From: Moraxellaceae bacterium
GTDB taxonomy: Bacteria; Pseudomonadota; Gammaproteobacteria; Pseudomonadales; UBA3067
Assembly (NCBI GenBank): GCA_002401525.1
Contig: NVTH01000073.1
Location: forward strand, 3,547-9,052
Direction of reading: 5' to 3'
DNA: 5,506 bases
The translations under genes were made by a program, and so were the position numbers. Positions 1 through 5,506 of this stretch are shown here, one piece after another. How positions within the stretch are numbered: position 1 is the stretch's first letter; every line of letters begins with the position of its first letter. The notes below the pieces were generated by a model that saw nothing but the letters and a program-made list of their open reading frames with translations, did not search any database and was not told where the DNA came from.

Positions 1-1350
1 ACTATCCGTTTTCATAATTTGAAATCAGTAACTAAAGAAAATGGCAATTTAGTGTCGGTTTCACGTTCTGGTGAATTGGCATTGGCTGATGAAAGAGGTC
101 GCGAGCGCGAGCGTTATAAGCTCCCTTATGGCGCGGTCATCACCGTTCAAGAAGCACAAAAAATTGAAGGCGGCGACATCGTTGCTAGCTGGGATCCGCA
201 TACGCATCCCATTATCAGTGAGTTTGCTGGTAAGGTTTTATTCCGGGATGTGGAAGATAGCATTACTGTAAATCATCAAACGGACGATTTAACCGGTTTA
301 ACCAATATTGAAATAATTGACCCCAAAGAGCGTCCCCTTGCTGGCAAAGATTTGCGGCCGGCGGTGCTTCTTTTAGATGACGAAGGTGAACCACTTTGTG
401 TAGATGGGGGAAATGTCCCCATTATTTATTACTTCCCCGCTGGATCGATTACCTCGCTAAACAATGGTCATGATCTCGGTGTGGGGGACGTCATCGCTCG
501 GATCCCTCAGGAAAGCTCTAAAACCAGAGATATCACCGGTGGTTTGCCGAGGGTTGCTGACCTGTTTGAAGCACGTAAACCTAAAGAGCCCGCCATTCTT
601 GCTGAAATAACCGGTGTGGTGAGTTTCGGTAAAGAAACTAAAGGTAAACGCCGTTTGGTGCTAACCCCTACCGATGGTAGTGAAGCTTATGAAGAATTGA
701 TTCATAAGTGGCGAAACCTCAGCGTGTTTGAGGGTGAGACCATTCAAAAAGGTGAGGTGGTGTCTGAAGGCGCGTCTAATGCCCATGATATTCTTCGTTT
801 GTTAGGCGTGAGCGCAGTTGCTAACTATATAGTGAACGAAGTTCAGGATGTCTACCGTCTTCAGGGCGTGAAAATCAACGACAAGCATATCGAAGTTATT
901 GTTCGGCAAATGCTCCGCAAGGTGAATATTGCTGATGTAGGTGATTCAGAGTTTATTCTTGGCGAGCAGGTAGAATTCGCTCGTTTTATTGAACAAAATA
1001 AAATCCTTGAGGCAGCTGACAAAGAGCTGGTTAAATGTGAGCGGCTATTGTTAGGGATTACCAAAGCTTCTCTGGCGACTGAATCGTTTATCTCAGCGGC
1101 CTCTTTCCAAGAGACTACTCGAGTGCTTACCGAAGCGGCTGTGACCGGTAAGAAAGATGATTTGCGCGGCTTGAAAGAAAATGTGATCGTGGGTCGACTT
1201 ATTCCGGCGGGTACAGGCTTTAGCTATCACCAAAACCGCCGTCGTAAAGCGGAGGGGGTTGGTGTAGATGTTGAGCCAGTTCAGCATACAGTCACTGCCG
1301 ATGAAGTTGAGCAAGCGTTGAGTGAAGCATTAAATTCAGCCGGCGAATAA
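1..1350 (+). CDS. rpoC: RNA polymerase beta' subunit, C-terminal part (5' end outside window)
   Basis: This is the catalytic-core subunit of DNA-dependent RNA polymerase. The frame is open from base 1 (T-I-R-F-H-N-L-K...) to TAA at 1348-1350, giving 449 residues of a protein that is about 1400 aa in E. coli. The TTG at 19 is an internal leucine codon, not a start. By alignment from memory, the window begins inside the SI3 insertion (sandwich-barrel hybrid motifs) that gammaproteobacteria carry within the trigger loop. Landmarks in window residue numbers: [16 protein letters not shown] at 177-192 (C-terminal side of the trigger loop), the jaw region with [11 protein letters not shown] just after it, [17 protein letters not shown] at 291-307, [18 protein letters not shown] from 352, and [14 protein letters not shown] at 393-406. 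The acidic C-terminal tail (about residues 410-449) is variable in the family. No frameshift or missing motif is visible. The upstream partner rpoB should lie just outside the window. Confidence 0.99.
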   Translation, partial: TIRFHNLKSVTKENGNLVSVSRSGELALADERGRERERYKLPYGAVITVQEAQKIEGGDIVASWDPHTHPIISEFAGKVLFRDVEDSITVNHQTDDLTGLTNIEIIDPKERPLAGKDLRPAVLLLDDEGEPLCVDGGNVPIIYYFPAGSITSLNNGHDLGVGDVIARIPQESSKTRDITGGLPRVADLFEARKPKEPAILAEITGVVSFGKETKGKRRLVLTPTDGSEAYEELIHKWRNLSVFEGETIQKGEVVSEGASNAHDILRLLGVSAVANYIVNEVQDVYRLQGVKINDKHIEVIVRQMLRKVNIADVGDSEFILGEQVEFARFIEQNKILEAADKELVKCERLLLGITKASLATESFISAASFQETTRVLTEAAVTGKKDDLRGLKENVIVGRLIPAGTGFSYHQNRRRKAEGVGVDVEPVQHTVTADEVEQALSEALNSAGE

Positions 1351-1397
1351 TGAAAAGCGTTAGAAAAGAACAGTTTTAGTAGTTCAGTTTTAATTAA

Positions 1398-1433
1398 TGC
1401 AAAAGTGGAGGGAGGGACCTTTCTGCTTTTGCA
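1398..1433 (+). terminator. long hairpin after rpoC, possible terminator or attenuator
   Basis: An inverted repeat begins 47 nt after the rpoC stop. TGCAAAAG (1398-1405) pairs perfectly with CTTTTGCA (1426-1433). The stem can continue inward through 1412/1419 using several G-U pairs, leaving a six-base loop at 1413-1418. That gives about 15 pairs. Its position, after the last gene of the rplKAJL-rpoBC type operon and just before a new promoter, suits a terminator. However, the bases that follow (ATCTATCTGCC) are not a U-tract, so strong intrinsic termination is doubtful. It could instead be a leaky terminator, an mRNA 3'-end stabiliser or a processing site. Confidence 0.4.
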
Positions 1434-1451
1434 ATCTATCTGCCTTTAGTC

Positions 1452-1480
1452 TTGACTTGGGGTTAGGTGGTCTTTAGAAT
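1452..1480 (+). promoter_or_regulatory. sigma70-type promoter of the str operon (rpsL-rpsG-fusA-tuf)
   Basis: The -35 box TTGACT (1452-1457, five of six consensus bases) is separated by exactly 17 bp from the -10 box TAGAAT (1475-1480, five of six). The expected transcription start is near 1486-1488, about 65 nt before the rpsL ATG. The bases just after the -10 box (CTCGCA) form a C/G-rich discriminator. In enteric bacteria, such discriminators on ribosomal-protein and rRNA promoters go with ppGpp/DksA repression, so stringent and growth-rate control is an inference here. There is no strong A/T-rich UP element directly upstream. This is the best promoter match noticed in the window and sits where one is expected. 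Confidence 0.75.
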
Positions 1481-1486
1481 CTCGCA

Positions 1487-1552
1487 TCCTTCTGAAAAGG
1501 GTGTAAACGAAGGGAAATTATTGAAATGCCCAGAATATTGGAGTTACGCTAG
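1487..1552 (+). promoter_or_regulatory. 5' leader of the str mRNA with rpsL ribosome binding site
   Basis: This is the inferred untranslated leader between the predicted start site and rpsL. A small hairpin spans 1484-1504: GCATCCTT against AAGGGTGT, with loop CTGAA and two G-U pairs. It would sit at or very near the mRNA 5' end, where such structures can protect transcripts. The rpsL Shine-Dalgarno is GGAG at 1540-1543, nine bases before ATG. A second purine-rich stretch, AAGGGA at 1510-1515, lies ten bases before another ATG (1526) that opens a tiny reading frame. No known riboswitch or ribosomal-protein leader motif was recognised. Confidence 0.45.
1526..1552 (+). CDS. possible 8-codon leader ORF abutting rpsL (speculative)
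   Basis: ATG at 1526 opens a frame reading MPRILELR and stops at TAG 1550-1552, immediately before the rpsL ATG at 1553. It is in the same frame as rpsL. A candidate Shine-Dalgarno, AAGGGA (1510-1515), lies ten bases upstream, and the rpsL Shine-Dalgarno is inside it (codons TTG GAG). If translated, it would couple ribosome flow to rpsL initiation. A frame this short can easily arise by chance, and no known leader peptide was recognised, so it is listed only as a candidate. Confidence 0.15.
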   Translation: MPRILELR

Positions 1553-1927
1553 ATGGCAACCATCAACCAATTGGTTCGCAAGCCCCGTAAAAGAAAAGTT
1601 ACAAAAAGTGATGTGCCCGCGCTTCAAGGCTGCCCGCAGCGCCGTGGAGTTTGCACAAGGGTTTACACTACTACGCCTAAAAAGCCGAATTCGGCACTTC
1701 GAAAGGTCTGCCGTGTGCGGTTAACCAGCGGATTTGAAGTGACTTCTTATATCGGTGGTGAAGGGCATAATTTGCAAGAGCATTCCGTGGTATTGATCCG
1801 CGGTGGTCGTGTAAAAGATTTGCCAGGTGTGCGTTATCACACTGTACGCGGTACGTTAGATACTTCCGGAGTGGCCGATAGAAAGCAAGGTCGTTCTAAA
1901 TACGGTACTAAACGACCCAAATCGTAG
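1553..1927 (+). CDS. rpsL: 30S ribosomal protein S12
   Basis: S12 lines the decoding centre of the small subunit, where it helps monitor codon-anticodon pairing and contacts EF-Tu and EF-G. The protein is 124 aa, the same as E. coli S12, and matches the family end to end, from [15 protein letters not shown] to a KRPKS terminus. The conserved core [13 protein letters not shown] spans residues 39-52 or so, and [13 protein letters not shown] spans 84-96. Lys43, Lys88 and Pro91 (Met counted as 1), where streptomycin-resistance or -dependence changes occur in other bacteria, are the wild-type residues. Asp89, the site of beta-methylthiolation by RimO in E. coli, is present. The ATG is fixed by GGAG nine bases upstream and by the family N-terminus. 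It is the first gene of the str operon, downstream of the promoter at 1452-1480. Confidence 0.99.
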   Translation: MATINQLVRKPRKRKVTKSDVPALQGCPQRRGVCTRVYTTTPKKPNSALRKVCRVRLTSGFEVTSYIGGEGHNLQEHSVVLIRGGRVKDLPGVRYHTVRGTLDTSGVADRKQGRSKYGTKRPKS

Positions 1928-2484
<557 letters not shown>

Positions 2485-2486
2485 AT

Positions 2487-2505
2487 CCCTTTGTTTTCAA
2501 AAGGG
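2487..2505 (+). repeat. small hairpin just after the rpsG stop
   Basis: CCCTTT (2487-2492) pairs with AAAGGG (2500-2505) across a seven-base loop (GTTTTCA), starting two bases after the rpsG TAA. It is not followed by a U-tract. It stands in tandem with the stronger stem at 2513-2540. It may affect mRNA stability or be incidental. Confidence 0.35.
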
Positions 2506-2512
2506 CTCTGAC

Positions 2513-2540
2513 AATAGCCGCCTTTATACTGGCGGCTATT
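2513..2540 (+). terminator. strong rpsG-fusA hairpin, possible partial terminator or processing site
   Basis: AATAGCCGCC (2513-2522) and GGCGGCTATT (2531-2540) form a perfect ten-base-pair stem with an eight-base loop (TTTATACT). The GC-rich inner stem and the A/T-rich base followed by TCATA resemble an intrinsic terminator, but only a short T-run (part of TATTTCAT) follows. Because fusA and tuf lie downstream in the same operon, full termination is not expected. Partial read-through, RNase processing or 3' protection of an rpsL-rpsG transcript are all plausible. No strong separate fusA promoter was found after it. Confidence 0.45.
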
Positions 2541-2579
2541 TCATATAAGAATTCTATCAAAATGTAATCTGCACTGTTT

Positions 2580-2590
2580 AGGGAGTCCCT
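2580..2590 (+). promoter_or_regulatory. fusA ribosome binding site inside a palindrome
   Basis: The Shine-Dalgarno AGGGAG (2580-2585) sits only five bases before the GTG start. It is the left half of the palindrome AGGGA-G-TCCCT, which ends directly at the start codon. As RNA, a three-pair stem AGG/CCT with loop GAGTC is the most that can form within one molecule, so occlusion would be weak. The site matters because fusA has no in-frame ATG at the family start position, and this ribosome binding site supports the GTG. Confidence 0.6.
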
Positions 2591-4687
2591 GTGGCACGCA
2601 CAACCCCGTTGCATAAATATCGAAATATAGGTATTTGTGCCCATGTAGATGCAGGAAAAACCACCACCACCGAACGAATATTATTTTATACCGGTGTTTC
2701 TCACAAAATAGGGGAAGTTCACGACGGCGCAGCGGTCATGGATTGGATGGAGCAAGAACAAGAGCGCGGAATCACCATTACTTCTGCTGCCACCACCTGT
2801 TTTTGGCAGGGCATGGACAAGCAGTACGAAGAACATCGCATTAATATCATTGATACCCCAGGTCATGTTGACTTCACCATAGAGGTGGAGCGCTCTCTGC
2901 GAGTGCTTGATGGTGCTGTTGTGGTTTTTTGCGGCGCTTCCGGGGTTGAGCCTCAGTCGGAAACTGTCTGGCGGCAAGCCAATCGCTATGGTGTTCCTAG
3001 GATTGTCTTTATTAATAAAATGGATCGTGCTGGCGCTGATTTCTTTCGCGTTATTGATCAGATTAAAGACCGTTTGAGTGCGCAGGTCGTGCCGGTTCAG
3101 ATTAATATTGGCGCCGAAGAAGAATTTAAAGGCGTGGTTGATCTTTTTCGTATGCAGGCCATTTATTGGAATGAAGAAGATCGCGGCACCACCTATGAAT
3201 TAGCTGATATTCCCGAAGATTTAATGGAGCTTGCGGGTGAATATCGCGAAGCGATGATTGAGTCAGCGGCTGAAGCGACTGAAGAATTAATGGATAAATA
3301 CTTGGAGACAGGGGAGTTGACGAACGATGAGGTTCGCCAAGGTCTGCGTCACCAAGTGTTAAAGAATGAAATAGTAGTCGCCCTCTGTGGGTCTGCGTTT
3401 AAGAATAAAGGCGTTCAGGCCATGTTGGACGCTGTCATAGAGTTTTTGCCTGCCCCCGATGATATCGAGGCGGTTATGGGAGTGCTGGACGATGCTAAAG
3501 AAACCGAATCCAGTCGGTTAGCCTCTGATGATGAGCCCTTTGCTGCGCTAGCCTTTAAAATCGCAACAGATCCCTTTGTAGGTAACCTGACTTTCTTTCG
3601 GGTTTATTCCGGAGTGCTTAAATCGGGGGATACAGTCTATAACCCCGTGAAAGGTAAGCGCGAACGTATTGGCCGATTATTGCAGATGCACGCCAATTCA
3701 AGGGATGAAATTGACGAAGTTAGGGCGGGGGATATCGCCGCCGCTGTGGGGCTAAAAGTGGTGACCACTGGAGATACCTTATGTGATGGGGATAATATTA
3801 TTACCCTTGAGCGGATGGAATTCCCTGAGCCTGTTATTTCTGTGGCTGTTGAGCCTCGTTCCCAGGCGGATCAAGAAAAAATGGGTTTGGCGTTAGGTCG
3901 GCTAGCCCGTGAAGACCCTTCTTTTAGAGTTCAGACTGACGAAGAAACGGGCCAAACCATTATCTCAGGGATGGGTGAGCTGCACCTGGATATCTTGGTG
4001 GAACGGATGCGCCGAGAATTTGGCGTGGAAGCCAATATTGGTAAGCCGCAAGTGGCGTATCGAGAAACTATCCGTAAGAGCGTTGAGATTGAAGGTAAGT
4101 TCATCAAGCAAACAGGTGGCCGGGGCCAGTATGGTCATGTTTGGCTGAAGCTTGAGCCGCGTGAGCAGGGTTCGGGCTATGAATTCGCGATCGAAGTTGT
4201 GGGTGGGTCGGTGCCTAAAGAGTTTTTTAATGCGGTTGATAAAGGTGTTAAAGAGCAAATGTGCAATGGTGTGGTGGCGGGCTACCCCATTGAGGACGTT
4301 AAAGTGACCTTGTATGACGGTTCTTACCATGACGTTGACTCCAATGAAAACGCATTTCGTATGGCAGGCTCTATGGCCTTTAAGCGAGGGGCTCTTGAAG
4401 CGGATCCAGTGCTTCTGGAGCCAATAATGAAAGTCGAAGTGGTCAGTCCGGAAGAGTACATGGGAGATGTTATTGGGGACCTTAACCGACGCCGAGGAAT
4501 AATCTTGGGTATGGACGAAATTCATGGTGGCAAGGTGGTTCGCGCTGAAGTACCCCTAGGAGAAATGTTCGGTTACGCGACGGAAATGCGAGGTTTGACC
4601 CAGGGTCGAGCTACGTTCTCTATGGAATTTGAGAAATACAGTGCGGCACCGTCAAATATTGCTGAAGCAATCGTAAATCAATTCTAA
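2591..4687 (+). CDS. fusA: translation elongation factor G (EF-G)
   Basis: EF-G is the cytosolic GTPase that drives tRNA-mRNA translocation and, with RRF, ribosome recycling. The product is 698 aa against about 704 in E. coli, and all five domains are present. Domain I carries every G motif: AHVDAGKT (17-24), RGITI (59-63), DTPGH (88-92), NKMD (142-145) and GSA (267-269), with the G' insert at roughly 158-253. Domain II is at about 290-400 ([22 protein letters not shown]), III at about 405-480 (GMGELHLDI) and IV at about 482-602. Domain V ends in EAIVNQF. The domain IV tip loop SYHDVDS is intact, with His580 at the position of the translocation-critical histidine. The start is GTG, chosen from the [16 protein letters not shown]-terminus and the Shine-Dalgarno at 2580. 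Its place between rpsG and tuf marks it as the canonical copy rather than a divergent second EF-G. Confidence 0.98.
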   Translation: MARTTPLHKYRNIGICAHVDAGKTTTTERILFYTGVSHKIGEVHDGAAVMDWMEQEQERGITITSAATTCFWQGMDKQYEEHRINIIDTPGHVDFTIEVERSLRVLDGAVVVFCGASGVEPQSETVWRQANRYGVPRIVFINKMDRAGADFFRVIDQIKDRLSAQVVPVQINIGAEEEFKGVVDLFRMQAIYWNEEDRGTTYELADIPEDLMELAGEYREAMIESAAEATEELMDKYLETGELTNDEVRQGLRHQVLKNEIVVALCGSAFKNKGVQAMLDAVIEFLPAPDDIEAVMGVLDDAKETESSRLASDDEPFAALAFKIATDPFVGNLTFFRVYSGVLKSGDTVYNPVKGKRERIGRLLQMHANSRDEIDEVRAGDIAAAVGLKVVTTGDTLCDGDNIITLERMEFPEPVISVAVEPRSQADQEKMGLALGRLAREDPSFRVQTDEETGQTIISGMGELHLDILVERMRREFGVEANIGKPQVAYRETIRKSVEIEGKFIKQTGGRGQYGHVWLKLEPREQGSGYEFAIEVVGGSVPKEFFNAVDKGVKEQMCNGVVAGYPIEDVKVTLYDGSYHDVDSNENAFRMAGSMAFKRGALEADPVLLEPIMKVEVVSPEEYMGDVIGDLNRRRGIILGMDEIHGGKVVRAEVPLGEMFGYATEMRGLTQGRATFSMEFEKYSAAPSNIAEAIVNQF

Positions 4688-4705
4688 ACTATTACAATAC
4701 ACACT

Positions 4706-4725
4706 CTTTAAAGGGGTACCTAAAG
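4706..4725 (+). promoter_or_regulatory. tuf ribosome binding site in a small inverted repeat
   Basis: The 37-nt fusA-tuf spacer holds a good Shine-Dalgarno, AGGGG (4712-4716), eight bases before the GTG start. CTTTA (4706-4710) can pair with TAAAG (4721-4725), which places the Shine-Dalgarno in the loop and the first base of the start codon in the stem. The five pairs are mostly A-U, so the effect would be weak. The short spacer without a terminator supports co-transcription of fusA and tuf. Confidence 0.45.
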
Positions 4726-5506
4726 TGTCCAAAGAAAAATTTGAACGTACCAAGCCCCACGTAAACGTGGGAACAATAGGCCATGTTGACCATGGAAAAA
4801 CAACCTTGACTGCTGCGTTGACGCGGGTTTGTTCGGAAGTATGGGGCAGCGGAGAGATCAAGGATTTTGATCAAATCGATAATGCTCCTGAAGAGCGTGA
4901 GCGTGGAATTACCATCGCGACCTCTCACGTAGAGTATGACTCACCTGCACGTCATTACGCGCACGTTGATTGCCCAGGCCATGCCGATTACGTTAAAAAC
5001 ATGATTACTGGTGCGGCGCAAATGGATGGAGCCATCTTGGTTGTATCTGCTGCGGACGGACCGATGCCTCAAACGCGTGAGCACATCTTATTGTCTCGCC
5101 AGGTAGGGGTTCCTTACATTATCGTATTCTTAAACAAATGCGATATGGTTGATGACGAAGAGTTGCTTGAGCTGGTAGAGATGGAAGTTAGAGAGCTTCT
5201 AGACTTATATGAATTCCCAGGTGACGATACACCGATCATCAAAGGATCAGCCCTTAAAGCCCTTGAAGGCGATACCGGCGAATTGGGTCAAGTAGCGGTT
5301 AAAGAATTAGTTGAAACATTAGACAGCTACATTCCAGATCCTGAGCGAGCCATTGATCAGCCGTTCCTAATGCCGATTGAGGATGTGTTCTCGATTTCAG
5401 GTCGTGGAACAGTGGTCACCGGTCGAATAGAGCGTGGTGTGGTGACGGTGGGTGAAGAAATTGAAATCATCGGCATCAAAGACACAGTGACTACCACGTG
5501 TACTGG
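4725..5506 (+). CDS. tuf: translation elongation factor Tu, N-terminal part (3' end outside window)
   Basis: EF-Tu is the GTPase that carries aminoacyl-tRNA to the ribosomal A site. From GTG at 4725 the frame stays open to the window end, giving 260 full codons of a protein usually about 394-397 aa. The N-terminus [20 protein letters not shown] is canonical. G motifs: GHVDHGKT (19-26), RGITI (60-64), DCPGH (82-86, with catalytic His86), NKCD (137-140) and SALK (175-178). Domain II follows, with [16 protein letters not shown] and [10 protein letters not shown], and is cut near its middle; domain III is missing only because the window ends. The GTG is supported by AGGGG eight bases upstream and by the family N-terminus; E. 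coli tufA also starts with GTG. Directly after fusA, it corresponds to tufA. Whether a second tuf copy exists cannot be seen here. Confidence 0.98.
   Translation, partial: MSKEKFERTKPHVNVGTIGHVDHGKTTLTAALTRVCSEVWGSGEIKDFDQIDNAPEERERGITIATSHVEYDSPARHYAHVDCPGHADYVKNMITGAAQMDGAILVVSAADGPMPQTREHILLSRQVGVPYIIVFLNKCDMVDDEELLELVEMEVRELLDLYEFPGDDTPIIKGSALKALEGDTGELGQVAVKELVETLDSYIPDPERAIDQPFLMPIEDVFSISGRGTVVTGRIERGVVTVGEEIEIIGIKDTVTTTCT

Noticed and set aside
1352..1392. Short direct repeats after rpoC: GAAAAG at 1352 and 1363, CAGTTTTA at 1371 and 1385
   Set aside because: Two copies each of 6-8 bp in A/T-rich sequence are expected by chance. They show no array structure and no link to a promoter.
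1467..1724. GTG-started open frame overlapping the leader and the first part of rpsL
   Set aside because: It is in a different frame from the strongly conserved rpsL, its translation resembles no known protein, and its start lies upstream of the predicted transcription start.
2540..2568. Possible separate fusA promoter (TTCATA, 17 bp, TGTAAT)
   Set aside because: The -35 box matches only four of six consensus bases in an A/T-rich spacer where such matches are common. It is too weak to annotate, though an internal promoter cannot be excluded.
3965..4525. 186-codon open frame on the reverse strand inside fusA
   Set aside because: It lies entirely opposite a highly conserved EF-G coding region, has no recognisable domain and no convincing ribosome binding site. 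It is a shadow of the fusA codons.
4902..4924. EF-Tu switch I region reads GITIATSH, with Ala65 where E. coli has Asn
   Set aside because: I recall the same Ala in other marine gammaproteobacterial EF-Tu sequences, and the catalytic and nucleotide-binding residues are intact, so it looks like ordinary variation.

Overview
This window is a conserved chromosomal housekeeping block from a gammaproteobacterium. It holds the 3' end of rpoC, then rpsL, rpsG, fusA and the first two thirds of tuf, all on the + strand. The proteins are clearly gammaproteobacterial: the EF-Tu reads [10 protein letters not shown] and [18 protein letters not shown], and S12 and S7 have the standard lengths of 124 and 156 aa. 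By recall, the RpoC, EF-G and EF-Tu sequences look closer to pseudomonads and marine heterotrophic gammaproteobacteria than to enterics. rpoC lies directly upstream of rpsL, as in Pseudomonas; in E. coli the rpoBC and str operons are far apart. Genus cannot be decided from this window.

Layout. Positions 1-1350 carry the last 449 codons of RpoC (beta' subunit). The 202-nt gap at 1351-1552 is an operon boundary: a long hairpin at 1398-1433, then a near-consensus sigma70 promoter (TTGACT, 17-bp spacer, TAGAAT) and a leader of about 65 nt. The str operon follows: rpsL (1553-1927), an 86-nt structured spacer, rpsG (2014-2484), a 106-nt spacer with two tandem hairpins, fusA (2591-4687, GTG start), a 37-nt spacer, and tuf (4725 to beyond the window end, GTG start).

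The genes serve information flow. RpoC is part of the RNA polymerase catalytic core. S12 and S7 are 30S proteins, S12 at the decoding centre and S7 organising the 16S 3' domain. EF-G drives translocation and EF-Tu delivers aminoacyl-tRNA. Joint transcription from the promoter at 1452-1480 would co-ordinate their supply, and the structured spacers are the likely places for gene-specific adjustment, including S7 autoregulation as known in E. coli.

I see no mobile element, CRISPR array, tRNA, defence gene, reverse-strand gene or unknown protein, and no previously undescribed system. The most interesting points are small and regulatory: an in-frame 8-codon upstream ORF whose stop abuts the rpsL ATG, and hairpins in each of the two longer intercistronic spacers.
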